From Sindora glabra (lineage: Eukaryota; Streptophyta; Magnoliopsida; Fabales; Fabaceae), in the NCBI GenBank assembly GCA_020226215.1, contig CM035233.1, positions 2,232,001-2,296,000 of the forward strand: a stretch of DNA of 64,000 bases, written 5' to 3'. The notes under the pieces are model-generated. The model did not search any database. It was not told the origin of the DNA and saw nothing but the letters and a program-made list of their open reading frames with translations. The stretch's first letter is position 1, and the number at the start of each line of letters is the position of its first letter. The translations under genes were made by a program, and so were the position numbers. Of the stretch, positions 1 to 11,862 are shown piece by piece.

Positions 1-23
1 AAAGAAATTAAAAAATTATTTTG

Positions 24-360
24 AAAAGTCGTTGAGTTCTACTACATACACACACAGACAAATAAGTAATAGTCTCCTATCTTTTCATTTTCGGCAGACG
101 CTTGAAACACATTTTAAATTTTGTGCATCTTCAAGTCAATGGACAAGTCTTCTGCGAGTTGATGATGGTCCCCATATTTGTATTGATGTGCAGGGATTTT
201 ACATCATAATTTTAAATTTCGCTTTACAACAATAATATTAATATTATTACATGTAAAAATACAGTGGCATCAGCCTCTATGCATTGATTATATTTATTTG
301 AATTTATCATAATTTTATAATTTTCAACATATTGCATGCCTAATTCAATCATGATTTAAA
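24..360 (+). repeat. Upstream module of peptide-gene unit A (copy 1)
   Basis: This stretch is repeated with only scattered differences at 3815-4110: the two share the G+C-richer core (TCAAGTCAATG, then CATATTTGTATTGATGTGC or a close variant) and then the run from TTTACATCATAATTTTAAAT to the GATTTAAAC end. The core recurs before the other family members at 11.1, 54.2 and 55.4 kb. It is non-coding as far as I can see; an open frame over it is not conserved between copies. Confidence 0.7.
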
Positions 361-1337
361 CTAATAAGTGATGAAAAAATATTTAATATATTTCTTAGTG
401 GATAATAAGATACATAAAACTATAAGGTACATTATATTTTTCATAAAAGTGAAATGAATAAAAAAATAAATAAGTCATTAAATCATTTAACATACACATA
501 TATTAGTCCAAATATTTATATTGAGCTGTGCCCAGTTCATAAGGACTAACTCCATTATGGTAGTGTAAAATATATTTAGAAATGATAACTTTTCACACAC
601 ATTATGATAATTTAATATGAATATAAAATTTTTATATGATTTTAAGTTGAGCTTATATGGATTCAAATTATAAATGTATTAACCTATTTGATACGAATAA
701 TAAATTAATCAAGTTACATTGATACTCAAATTGACATACTAATTTGCTTAAAATTTATATTAAAATTTTAAAAATATTATTTAAAAAATAATTAATAATT
801 AAATTATAAATAATTATATATAATAAAAATATAAAAATTTATATTTTAAGTAAAATAACAATAAATTTTTAAAATATCAATGATTAAAAATATTTTTTAT
901 AAAAAATTAATAAATAATTAAATTTAATAAATAATTTTATAATATAAATTTTCAAAATTAAAATTATTAAATAGATTAAATGAATTAGCTTATCTTGATA
1001 TATTTCATAAATAGATTAACTCCATTCAACATACATATTATTCCAGTTAGATTCGTACTGAATTTACTTGAATTCCCTTTCCTAACTCGATATATTTTAT
1101 AGAGAATAAAGAAATATATTATATTTTTTTATAAAAGTTAAGAATTTAAAATTAAATAAATTATTAATAAAATAATTTTTAAATTTATAATTATATATTT
1201 CTTTAATTTTTTATAAATATATAATTTTTTTTTATTTTTTGAAATATATCATACCAGATCCCAATGCCAATATATACACGATACGGTACTTAATTTGACT
1301 AAGTTGCAAGCCCGCTTAAAAGTAATATCGAGTAATT
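361..1337. other. AT-rich 5' flank of pseudogene A, no gene seen
   Basis: Extremely A+T-rich sequence without a recognisable domain. Near its end, at about 1285-1320, it matches the promoter-proximal block of genes B and C (CTTAATTTGACT, GCAAGC), but the TATA box and 5' leader present in B and C are deleted, so homology jumps directly to exon 1. Confidence 0.5.
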
Positions 1338-2396
1338 ACGAAGGCCTTTCTAACTGCAACGTGACTATTGGCTTCCATTCCCAATGTTCTTCCCTCTTTG
1401 ACTTTTGCTCCAATATCAAATGATAGGAACTTCTATTTTTATAATAATATTCTTTATATATAATACATAATTTAATTTATATTACTTCTACTATGTCCAT
1501 TTAACAATTAAATAAGATATTCAACTTTAAAGAGATATTTTTAGAATAAATTGCATTTACTTTATATAAAATTTAATATAATTACACACACATTGGTCCT
1601 GTTTTAAAAATAAAGAGGTAAATGTATGTTTTTAAGAAAAATAAGTATAGAGATGGGAGTCCATATAAAAAGGAAAGATTAGTATATATTTTAAAATAGA
1701 AAAAGTATATGAGTGTAATTAAATTAAAATTTAAAAAGTGTGAGTGTAATTTATCCATTCTTATTAATAAAGAATTTGAGGCATGGGCTATTTTGTTAAT
1801 ATAAAATTAAATATCGACACGACTATTTGGTCGCTAATTTTGAGATTTCATTTTTATTTTCATCTTATATATTGGTTCTTGTTAATTAGCAGAAAAATGT
1901 TAAATATAAAATTTTTATATTAACGAAACTATGAGTTGAGTGTAAATTGCCCTTACATAATAACTTTTTGAATTTAGAGCGTAGACATAACATATAATTA
2001 TTCTATTTTGTGGGAATATTTAATATTTTTTTAGACCGGAGGTGATAGATATATGATATCACATTGAATGTTAATTGTTGTTATTCAAAATTAATTTTAT
2101 TATTATCTTAATAGAAACATACAAAAGAAAATTATGTTTATTTTTTTTCTTTGTTGAGACTTGAAATTTTGAACTGTGAAGTGATTGAAGAATCTTTTCT
2201 GTATAATGCAGAAGAAAAGCATTCAGTTACTACACCAATCACTTGTGGCCCTTATAAAAGGTGCAATCCCGGGCCTATCCCTAATAAGCCCAAGGTGCAA
2301 CCCAAGCGTAACCCCTAAAGCTAACGCCGCCGCCGCCGCAGCCATCGCCTCCGCCACCCCCCAAAGTGTAAGCCGTACGTGCATTGTCCTCCATGA
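1338..2396 (+). pseudogene. Pseudogene A of the small secreted Pro/Cys peptide family
   Basis: Exon 1 (1338-1422) is 85 bases, the same length as exon 1 of genes B and C, and aligns base for base with their signal-peptide exon. The start ATG is ACG at 1338, codon 9 is a TGA stop (1362-1364), and the splice donor GT is AT at 1423-1424. Exon 2 starts after an AG acceptor at 2212 and reads a first cysteine box, C-GPYKR-C, then stops at TAA 2316 and TAA 2322. The proline-coding run at about 2327-2365 lies in the +1 frame. A second cysteine box, C-KPYVH-C-PP, ends at TGA 2394-2396. An AATAAA lies at 2465. The TATA region is also missing. Several independent lesions make this clearly non-functional, but it shows that the ancestral peptide had two cysteine pairs separated by prolines. 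Confidence 0.8.
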
Positions 2397-2590
2397 AAGC
2401 AACAAATTTGGCAGAGTTATATACGTATATCCAACCTTGCAAATATAAACTTGCTTCTATGATAAATAAATGGGACATGTTAAAAGCTTTGGCTTAAATG
2501 ATACCATGTGTCTTGAATATTTTGTATTTTCTGTTATATTCAAAATTATTATATATATGTATGAAGTAATTTAATTATTTTTACTATTAC

Positions 2591-2591
2591 A

Positions 2592-2646
<55 letters not shown>
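2591..2646. repeat. (AAT)n microsatellite
   Basis: About 56 bases of AAT repeats switching to ATT at the right end, just downstream of pseudogene A. Confidence 0.95.
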
Positions 2647-2647
<1 letters not shown>

Positions 2648-2654
2648 GGGAGAT

Positions 2655-2885
2655 CTTTAATTGCTATGTTATAAGCGGGGAACTTATGCCATCATCTTTG
2701 AAATTTCGATACCTCTTGCTTTCTGTAGTAGTTGTGTATTGCGTGATGTAAGTTTCATTGAGTCATTAATATATTTTATATCTATCGACTGGCTTATATT
2801 TGGCACAATTCTGCTCTGATAAGGTAATATTCATACCATTTTACAATTATCAAAATCTCATCGCAAATATAATCGATATTACAAT
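2655..2885 (+). repeat. 3' flank module of the peptide-gene unit, copy 1
   Basis: Contains TTGCTATGTTATAAGC, then a stretch with ACTGGCTTATATTTG, then TCAAAATCTCATCGCA. The same succession is found at 3230-3445 and, more diverged, downstream of gene C (about 57,000-57,130) and relict D (about 45,960-46,040). It marks the right edge of each duplicated unit. Confidence 0.65.
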
Positions 2886-3229
2886 TATAATTTAAAACCA
2901 TCGTATTGTAAAATTTTAATCTAATTAAGGCTTTTTTTGTTTTTATAGAAGATATTTACCGTAAAAAAATTTTTGTTTTTTTTTATAAACTAAAGGTTAG
3001 AATGATATATTATTTGTATATTCTGATAAAAGAAATTACGATACTTAATAATACAATAGTAAAAGAAAACAACATTTTAGTTAAAATAAAGGATATTATT
3101 TTTTTATCATTTTCTTCATATTTAATTTTAAACAAATTAATGACATATTTTTTTACTATTCTTTTATTTTATAACTATATTAAAAAAAAATCCGTTAAAA
3201 CAAAGTTGCACCCAAAATCCAACTGTTTA
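2886..3229. other. AT-rich spacer, no gene seen
   Basis: Homopolymer-rich A+T sequence between the two 3' flank modules. No conserved frame or known motif. Confidence 0.4.
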
Positions 3230-3445
3230 TCTTGCTATGTTATCAGCAGGGGACTTAGGTTTCAATTTGGCCATCATCGTTGAAATTTCAGTTTCTCTTA
3301 CTTGTAATTTTTGTGTATTGATATAATGAAATTTGGATATTAATTTACTGACTGGCTTATATTTGTCCCAATCCTGCTCTACTGTGGTACCATTCTTTTT
3401 TACGTTCATCAAAATCTCATAGCATATATAATCGATTTTTATTTA
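3230..3445 (+). repeat. 3' flank module, copy 2
   Basis: Second copy of the 2655-2885 sequence in the same orientation. Its presence without an adjacent gene implies a further gene unit whose exons were deleted. Confidence 0.65.
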
Positions 3446-3814
3446 CTTTCATAGTATCCTTATACTTTTTTTTATTAAGTACGAGATTAATTTTTATTTG
3501 AAGTAGTAGCAATAAGTGTTAAACTTTTCTCAACTAAGATATTTCCAAAAAGCGAAGTTAAAATATTTTATAAGATCAAAAAAGTTTTGAAACTTACTGT
3601 ATATATATGATTTTAAATTTGATTCATTATAAATATAAAATATTTTATATTATTATTAAATAAGAAAAATGATATATCATGTTACCGTTTCCAGCAAAAG
3701 TTTCACTGAATTAGCCTTTTAACGAAAAAAAAAGTTTATTTACATTTGGAATTTTGAAATAAATAATTATAAAATATCAAACTTGTAAAAAAATAAAAAA
3801 TAAAAAACTATGTT
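3446..3814. other. AT-rich spacer, no gene seen
   Basis: No coding potential or repeat family recognised. It joins a 3' flank module to a 5' upstream module, as expected between two tandem units. Confidence 0.4.
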
Positions 3815-4110
3815 GAAAAAGTGGTTCAGTCCCATTGAGTTCCTTGAAACACTTTTTAAATTGTGTGATCATTTAAGTCAATGAGCAAGTCCTCTGCGAA
3901 CTGATGATGCTCCCCATATTCGCATCGATGTGCTGCGAGTTTACATCATAATTTTAAATTTCACTTTACAACAATAATATTAATATTATTACATGTAATA
4001 ACACAGTTGCATCAACCTCTATGCATTGATTATATTTATTTGAATTTATCATAATTTTATAATTTTCAATATATTGCATGCCTAATTTAATTATGATTTA
4101 AACTATAACT
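3815..4110 (+). repeat. Upstream module, copy 2
   Basis: Direct repeat of about 24-360. It starts with a TTCAGTCCC motif and ends with GATTTAAAC. It should precede another gene unit, but none follows. Confidence 0.7.
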
Positions 4111-4204
4111 TATGAAAAATAAATATTTAATATATTTTCTAATAGATAATAAGATTTATAAAATTATAAATTATATTATATTATTTATAAAAAATGAATA
4201 TAAG

Positions 4205-4325
4205 ACCGCGGACTCAGTCATCTTTTCCCCGAGTCAACTAGTCTTCCGTGAGGTGGGCCACATATTTGTACTGATGATGCATGCGCGTCCTAATTTGACC
4301 GAGTCTGAGTCCCTTGCCACTCTCA
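4205..4325 (+). repeat. Fragment of upstream module plus promoter-proximal block of a lost unit
   Basis: AGTCAACTAGTCTTCCGTGA and GGGCCACATATTTGTACTG match the module core before genes B and C, and CTAATTTGACCGAGTC matches the block just before their TATA boxes. The intervening bases and the gene are missing. Confidence 0.5.
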
Positions 4326-4369
4326 TTAAGGTACCGCCATCGCTATTGCCGTTATAAACAATGATTGTC

Positions 4370-5115
4370 CACTTAAGTTTTTGTTTTTGTTTTTTTTTTT
4401 AAGTGAAATTTTATCTTGCAGGCTTTATAATGACGGTTTACCATATCAGGCAATGGTAAGCTGTACTTATTTATAAAAAATGCTATTGCACTACTTTTGA
4501 CATTAATTTTTTTTATAACCGATGTTAATATGTTGATATTAAAGAATAATTTTGTAATAGTGAAACATTATACAATCATACAATTAAACTAGTGCGATAA
4601 AATACCCATAAAGAGTTTTATGTAGAAAAACTTAAACTCTAAGTAAGAAAAAAAAAAGAAAGGATAGATTCACTATGAATAAAAATTATGAAATAGTACA
4701 TATAAAGATTATCAATCATAATTCTATAAATTATTAACAATTATTCTTATATTTCTTTTAAACCTTTACAACCTTTGCAATCTTTACTTATGTCATATAT
4801 CTCTTATACTTTTAGTCTTTGATTAACATAGATATTTATAATCCAACTTAAATTCTTGCTTGACAAGTAATTACAATCATATTATAACACAAAAAATTAA
4901 TTTAAATAGAAAAGTATAACTCATGAAAAGAAATAATCAATAATAGTTAGAATTTGAATTAAATTAGACAAGACACATCTATTAAGGAGTCCGTTGTAAA
5001 TTCTAATAAATAATAGATTTCAAATCTATACAATTTTTATGATTTGAACTTGATATAACTTCAAATATTCAATTGATCCAATGCATAACTAACTAATCAT
5101 TTCAAGACCAAACCA

Positions 5116-5178
<63 letters not shown>

Positions 5179-5790
5179 GTAAATGCAAATAATATGGATC
5201 GGTAAATTGATTATATTAGTAGTTAATTAATTAAATTAATAGTTAACTAATAGTTAATTATCTTAATTCATTTGACTAGTTGAAAGCATGAGCTATTTAT
5301 GTAAAGATGTTGGTAAAATTAACTATTTATTATTACTTATTTATATATAAAATGACAAATAAGGGTATAAGTATCTCTTATAATTTATTTGAGCACTTGA
5401 ATAATATTTTATATTTTAAAATATTATTTATTAGAATAAATTCTCTTTTAAAAATAAGTCAAATACATTTGAAATGCACATAACAAGTAACATTGAAATA
5501 ATATTCCTTAATATTTTTTTATTTATATATTACCAATATGCTACATATAACATTATTTTATAGTTCAATAACTTTAATTAGTTATTTTATAAATAAAATT
5601 ATATTTATTTATTTACATATAAAGATAAGTATTATAATTAAACATGACATAAGACATGAAAACTATTATAATGTGTGAATAAAAGAAGATTTAAATGAAA
5701 GTACTTTTTCTTAATGAAATTTTTTATCTTATATTGATAAAAAAGGAATAAATGATAAAGAAATTTTATGAGTGATGCAGGCTATTATAT
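4370..5790. repeat. AT-rich repeat R1, partial copy 1 (CACTA-like?)
   Basis: Matches about 8045-9425 in the same orientation over roughly 1.4 kb, and its first 0.8 kb also matches 17,870-18,570. It holds TTTATAACCGATGTTAATAT, which recalls the subterminal CATCGGTTATAA motifs of plant CACTA elements. An (ATT)n microsatellite interrupts it at about 5115-5177. No transposase was seen. Confidence 0.55.
5115..5177. repeat. (ATT)n microsatellite
   Basis: About 21 uninterrupted ATT units inside repeat R1. The paralogous positions near 8790 and 29,410 lack the expansion. Confidence 0.95.
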
Positions 5791-5834
5791 AAAGACAAGT
5801 CTTATAATTAAAAGAAAATTTCAACTCCCCACCT

Positions 5835-8800
5835 TCATTTTCACAAGTTTTAAGGAGTGAAAAATAACGTCTTTTAAGTATTACAAATCCATTATAAAAT
5901 AAAACCTATGTCTTAAGCTTTTTGATAGATTCTTTTTTTTGAGTTAATTTTATAATAAAATTGATGTGGAATTCAATTTCTTTATTTAATATGAACCTTT
6001 TAGGATTTTTGTGTATTAGTGCAAAAAAGGTCATATTTCTTACTCTATATGTATCAAAATTTGAAAGAGCATATGAAGCAAGTAACATGTTAATTTTTGC
6101 ATTGAAACACAATAAACATTAGAGGCTTATAGCAAATAAAGGAATTGGAATCTTCCCAAGTTCCTTCCAAGTACTTATGTTCTCATTTTAGCTATCAATA
6201 CAAGCATTTTACAAAGAACTTGGAAAGATTTTTATCCAAAGTCATTCTAAATACTTTATAGAATTCTTGTATTTAGGATCAAGGTGTAGATACAAATTCT
6301 TGAAAAGAACTTTAGTCGATTCCAAAACTTTATAGAAGCATTGGTCTTTGGAATCCATCAACAAAAAATATTTTTAAGATGAAGAGTATGGATCGTAACA
6401 ATAACATTACTAGGGCTATTGAAAAAGCCCAACAATCTCTTAGGATTTTTTCTAAGGTAGGGGTAAAAGTGTTTGTAAAAAACTTTAAAAGTTCCTTGGA
6501 CTTTCTAAATATCTACGGTAATGTTGAATACTAAAATCTGCACCCCGCCAATTAGAAGCCTTCATTTTAATGTAAAGAGATCTATCTTAAAAGGTCATAT
6601 ATTTAATAGTAAGGAGAACTTTACTTATAGACAATAATTAAATGTCAGTTATTACTTTAAAACTAATGTTGTAAGTACTAGTCTATAAACAATCATGGTA
6701 ATTGAAAATGGACTTGTACAATGGTCATCATTGAAAAAATGTTCATGTAGTCGACTTTAATTCCATTTATTTAGATTTCTTCATAAATGTTATTAATTTA
6801 GACATCTTTAATTTTATTCATTTGAACTTATTCATATATTACACATTAAATGCTTAGTATTTACTATACATTAGTAAATATTTATTAACATAACCTAAAA
6901 ATAATGTTTGGTAAATATTTAGTATTTATTAGACATTGATAAATATTAATTATAAGTTAATTGCCGATATAGACCTTTAGACATTTGTTGTGATATTTAT
7001 GATATAAGAATAATAAATCATGTCAGTTTTTATAAGTAATAGGCATTATTTAGGAATATATTTTTTTACAAGTATTTCATATGAAAGTACTTCACCAAAT
7101 TCTACAGTACCAAGTAAAATATGAGGACAATGCATCTATCTTTTTAAAAGTAGAAACCTATCCAAAAGCAAAAAGTTACAAACATAAGAAAAGAAATATA
7201 TGAGAAACAAGACAATGATGAATTATGAAATAGCAATTTTATTTATTTTTATAAACTTCTTTGCATCATTACATTATTGAAATATAATTTCATAGTAATA
7301 GAACTAATAATTTTTTATAGTAATACATAACTTTCACAAAGAAAAAGGAAAAAAACTATTACTCTTTCATTCTTATTGCCATCTTTGGGGCTAATTCTTT
7401 TAGCCATAATTCAAAAACCATTCTTTAACATTCATTAAATTTTGATATTGATAAATCATGGATCTAAACAATTCACTTGTCTCCATTACTAATGCGAGCC
7501 TATATTTAAGAAGAAGGAAAATAACTTCCCCTCTATAACATTTGACACATTTAGAGATGACGATAAATAAAACAACAAAAATTAGATTCTATAAAATCTC
7601 TAAATTTCATAAATGAAATAGAGGGGAACTATTTTCATTCTCCTCAAATACAAGCTAGAGTTAGATAATAGAAGTTAAAACATTATAAAAGTGTTTTAAA
7701 AGAAGAGTGAAATGCTATTTATAGGCAATAGAAGACATTATAGGTAAGTTGTTACCATATAATTGACATATAAAAATGAAAATTTTTGTGTCAAATTTTT
7801 TATTTAGCCTTTAGATGCTAGTTTTTTGAATAACTAACATTGTAGGTGACAACATCATAAATCACATAATACATTTTAAATGAGCAAAATGTTGAAATAT
7901 AAATAATCTTTACAGTTTTTAATAATAATATAAATATTTAAACTAATTAATTTAAGACAATCTAAAAATATCAATTTTTAGATACAATCAATGTCTCAAA
8001 TATAACAAGATCTTATATACAAACATTACATTTATTTAGACATTGGTTGTAAATAATGATTATCATCTTAAGTTTTCCTGGAAAGAGGCTTCATTTTGCA
8101 AACTTTATAATGTTAGCTTATCATGTTAGGCAATACGGTAAGTTGCACTTATTTATAAAAAATACCACTGTGCCATTATTGACATTGAATTTCTTTATAA
8201 TTGACATCATATGTTGATGTTAAAGGATAATTCTATAGTAATGAAGCATTATACGATCATACAATTAAGCTAGTGCAATAAAATACCTATAAAGAATTTT
8301 ATGTAGAAACACTCAAACTCTAAGTAGAAAAAAAGGAGAGACTCACTATAAATAAAAATTATGAAATAATACGTATAAAGGCTCTCAAATATAATCTCAT
8401 AACTTACTAACAATTATTCTTATATTTGTTTTAAACCTTCACAATCTCTTCTTACATCATATTTTTCATATATCTTTAATCTTTGACTAACATAAATATT
8501 TATAACCTAACTTAAATACTTGCTTGGCAAGTATTTATAATCATATTCTAACACAAAAAAATTAATTTGAATAGAGAGGTATAACTTACTAAAAGAAATA
8601 ATCAATAATAATTAGAATTTGAATCAAACTAAACATAAGACATCTGCCAAGGAGTCCTTTGTGAATTTTAATGCATAATGGATTTCAAATCTATATGATT
8701 TTTATGATTTGAACTTGATATAACTTTAAATATTCAACTGACTCACTACATAACTAGCTAATCATTCCAAGACCAATCCATATTATAATTTTTATTATCA
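5835..8800. repeat. Repeat R1, copy 2 (about 3 kb)
   Basis: Aligns along its length with 15,740-18,572 plus 29,395-29,417. For example TAAAATAAAACCTATGTCTT occurs in both, and both hold tracts resembling CCTTTAGACATTTGTTGTGA. Short motifs such as TAGACATTGGTTGTAAAT near 8040 resemble degraded CACTA subterminal repeats. No intact open frame; probably a non-autonomous or eroded DNA transposon. Confidence 0.6.
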
Positions 8801-9690
8801 TGTAAATAGAACTAATATGGATTAGCAAGTTAATTATATTAGTAGTTAGCTAATTGAATTAATAATTGATTGTTATAATTGGTTTGATCAATTGAAACTA
8901 TGAGCTATTTATATAAAAATGTTGATAAAATTAATTATTTATTATTAACTATTTATATGCAAAATGACATATGAGAATATAAGTATATTTTATAATTTAT
9001 TTGAGTATTTGAATAATATTTTATATTTTAAAATATTATGTATTAGAATAAATTCTCTTTTAAAGTTAAATCAAATATATTTGAAATACAAATAACAAGT
9101 AATATTGAAATAATATTCCTTAATATTTTTTTATTTATATATTACCAATATGCTACATATAACATTATTTTATAGTTCAATAAATAAAATTAGTTATTTT
9201 AAAAATAAAGTTATATTTATTTATACATTTATTTACATATAAAGATAAGTCTTATAATTAAGCATGATGTAGGATATGAAAACTATTATAATGAGTACAT
9301 AAAAGAAGATTTAAATGAAAGTACTTTTTCTTATTGAAATTTTTTATCTTATATATGATTATCCTATTCTGATAAAAAAGGAATATTTGATAAAGAAATT
9401 ATATGAGTAATGCAGGCTATTATATGGGTTAAGCTAAAGAAATCATTGATTATTATTATTATGCTAGTTACATTATTATTTTATATTGAAAAGATGAACA
9501 AATGTTGTAATAAAAAAGGAATAAATGGTAAATAAGAAAAATATTATATTAAGTATAGATAAAAGTTTCTTTTTATACATAAAATGAGAATTGACTATTT
9601 TAAAATCTTGGACTCCCCCAACATTTTTAATTTGGTGGATCGAGGGATAATTTACTGATTCAAAAAGTTTTTACCAAATATTAAAATCAA
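8801..9690. repeat. R1 tail, also found upstream of relict unit D
   Basis: Matches 5190-5790 and again 41,640-42,270, where ATATAAAATAGGAATTAACT and the CTCTAATGTTTTTAAAT area parallel bases 9580-9650. The shared tail before units B and D shows they were duplicated together with flanking repeat DNA. Confidence 0.5.
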
Positions 9691-10060
9691 TGGATTAACT
9701 TGAACAAATTTATATTCGAACGTGAACTTCTGCCAAGTGTATAATACTTCACTAACTCAAGAATCATGCCAAATATTATGCCGTAATTTATAAAAAGTTA
9801 GAAGTATATTCGCTTTAATTTAATTGATCTATCTCTTTAAAACTTTAACTTGAATGACAAAATATGCCCAACAAACTACCTCTACCATTGACAATTAACT
9901 ATCTATTGCTTGTGCTAATTGTGCTAGCCAGCCAATCTCGGAATACATCGGAACCTCTCTTATTCTAAGATGTTGAATCGCCTAAAAGTTCAAATCTTAA
10001 AACCTTGCTGATTATGGCAAACTTTTGACTATTTTTACATTCTAATTATATCTTTAATTA
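9691..10060 (+). repeat. Distal upstream segment of unit B, shared with unit C
   Basis: Matches 52,780-53,225: both contain ATCATGCCAAATATTATG, a TGCCCAACAA block, AGCCAGYCAATC with TCGG, and GCAAACTTTTGACTAT. Non-coding. It extends the B/C segmental duplication about 2 kb upstream of the start codons. Confidence 0.65.
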
Positions 10061-10440
10061 AAAAATGTAAACACAATAATTAATCATTCATTTTTAAAAA
10101 TAATAATCTCGAATTTCACAACTGTTATAATTAGTCTTTTAATTTTAAATTTACTATAATTTTTTATCATTCCTTTCACTTGTAATATTAAAATAAATTG
10201 TAAAAATAGAATAGATTAAAAAATCAAACATATATTTAACATTGGGTAATGGGAGTTTTAATTAATCACTTTAATATTTTTATTTATTTTGATATTACAA
10301 GTGAAGGAGAGGGATGGATAATTATAGTAAAAATAAACATAAAAATAAAAGTTAATAAATTATGTATTTCAAAATATATAATATTCACCATCTTTATAAA
10401 TTAAAAAAACTATTTTATTCACTTTAGTAAACATATTAAG
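10061..10440. repeat. Foldback MITE, copy 1
   Basis: The left half (cataloguing TAATCATTCATTTTTA, TTTCACTTGTAATATTAAAA) is the inverse of the right half (TTGATATTACAAGTGAAG, then TAATTATAGTAAAAATAAAC), giving a long imperfect hairpin. Related hairpins lie at 50,450-50,840, 53,280-53,635 and 54,425-54,795. No protein is encoded. Confidence 0.6.
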
Positions 10441-10539
10441 CTTGCAACAAAAAAGTTTTTAAAAAAAAATTAAGCCGAAAGTTTAAATGTTTAAAACAAA
10501 TTGTACAAAAAAAGGAATAAATCCAAAAATCAATCCTGA

Positions 10540-10740
10540 ATTTGATATTTTATAATGTAAAATTTCACAAATCACTTCAATATCTTTTATGTATTTTAAC
10601 ATTATAAGTGAAGAGAAAAACGAAGATATATAAAAATATAAAAATTAATAATATTAATTATAAAATTTTAAAAATATAATATTGACTATCTTTATAAATA
10701 AAAAATTAAATATGTTGTTCACTTTAGTAAACAAATATTA
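10540..10740. repeat. Foldback MITE, partial copy
   Basis: Repeats only the right half of the 10,061-10,440 element: AATTTCACAAATCACTTCAA through TAATATTGACTATC. It is followed by AAGCTTGTACCC, a boundary also found after other copies. Confidence 0.5.
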
Positions 10741-11080
10741 AGCTTGTACCCTAAGGAAAAAACTTTAAAAGAAATAAAAATACTATGCTGAAAGGTCGTT
10801 CAGTCCCCCCCCCCTCCCCGCACGCACACACCACTTAATAATTTCCGATTCTTTCTTTTTCCCCGATTAATTTTGAAAAGACATCAGAACTATTTTTACT
10901 TTATAAGAATTTGAATTACCAAAAAGCTCAAATCTTAAAATCTTGCTGGAATTCCAGCAAGATTTTACTATATTTTCGTTTTAACTGAAAAAATAGGTTT
11001 AGCTAACCTGAAATTAAAAAAAAATGGTAATAAAAATATTAAGCCTATATCAAAAAAAGTTAAAAAGAAATCAAAATATT
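10741..11080 (+). repeat. Upstream module with C-run and long palindrome, shared with unit C
   Basis: Aligns with about 54,800-55,125: TCGTTCAGTCCC/TCGTTCCATCCC, CCGATTCTTTCTTTT, AAGACATCRGAACTATTTTT and TAAAAATATTAAGC. A perfect 32-base palindrome lies at 10,936-10,967 only in this copy. Confidence 0.65.
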
Positions 11081-11084
11081 GAAC

Positions 11085-11250
11085 AGAGGAGCTGTTCAGT
11101 CCCAAACACGCAAACAATACTTGAGAATTTCCAATTCCTGTTTTTTTTCTAATCAATTAAAAGAGATTCCTTGCAACACCGTGCATCCTCCAGTCAATCG
11201 AGTCTTCTACGGGGCGGTCCACACATTTGTAATGATGGGAGGTTGCAATT
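11085..11250 (+). repeat. Upstream module of gene B
   Basis: Contains TTCAGTCCCAAACACGCAAA, GAGAATTTCCAATTC, GAGATTCCTTGCAACACCGT and TCTTCTACGGGGCGGTCC. Near-identical blocks lie at 54,165-54,330 and 55,424-55,590 before gene C. A short extra piece (CAGTCAATGAGCAAG) recurs at 11,545. The function is unknown; it could be a repeat carried along with the gene or part of a regulatory region. Confidence 0.6.
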
Positions 11251-11583
11251 TTTAACGTAACATGAATTATTCGAATTCGAATCACCTTAGTTTATTTAAA
11301 AAATTTATTAAATTTTTAATAATTTTATTTAAAAAATAAATAATATTTTAATTATAAATAAATATATATAATAAAAATATAAAATAATATTTTATTAATA
11401 ATTAAAAATATTTTTATAAAAAATAATAAATAATTAAATTTAATAAATAATTTATAAATTAATATGAATAACATAATTAATAAATGAAGTGATACGATTA
11501 GCAGGCTTAACCGTGACATGCCCTTGGGATTTTTTTTTAATCTTCCAGTCAATGAGCAAGCCCTCCTTAGGTGCCACTAAGTT

Positions 11584-11585
<2 letters not shown>

Positions 11586-11621
<36 letters not shown>
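11586..11621. repeat. (AAT)n microsatellite
   Basis: Twelve or so AAT units about 170 bases upstream of the TATA box of gene B. Confidence 0.9.
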
Positions 11622-11622
<1 letters not shown>

Positions 11623-11739
11623 TCAAATTCTAAATATAAAAATATTAAAAATTTTATAATACAATATCACATATCATCACATCATTAAAATATCGTCATC
11701 GTATCCAATTTTAATGCCAGTACAAGTCTGGGAGATTTG

Positions 11740-11862
11740 AATGCCGCCAATCAGCTGCTTAATTTGACTGAGTCGCAGGCTTGCTGGGGCTATAAATACA
11801 TGGGCACCTAAGGTAGCAGCCACGCAAGAGGCAATAGTTCAAAGTAATAATATTGTGCAATC
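11740..11862 (+). promoter_or_regulatory. Core promoter and 5' leader of gene B
   Basis: TATAAATA at 11,791 lies 72 bases before the start codon. The block CTTGCTGGGGCTATAAATAC continuing to ATGGGCAC, and the leader GGCAATAGTTCAAAG followed by TAATATTGTGCAATC, are almost unchanged in gene C (TATA at 55,805). Transcription would be expected to begin near 11,820 by the usual plant spacing, which is inference. Pseudogene A has lost exactly this part. Confidence 0.7.

Noticed and set aside
32..235. 67-codon frame at the left edge
   Set aside because: Lies in the upstream repeat module. The frame is not kept in the copies at 3.8, 11.1, 54.2 or 55.4 kb.
2185..2448. 87-codon plus-strand frame over exon 2 of pseudogene A, and minus-strand frames over the same CG-rich run
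   Set aside because: They are out of frame with the two conserved cysteine boxes. The open reading comes from the GCC-repeat composition, not from selection.
4112..4357. 81-codon frame resembling a small protein
   Set aside because: Runs through an orphan upstream module and promoter fragment. Not conserved as protein.
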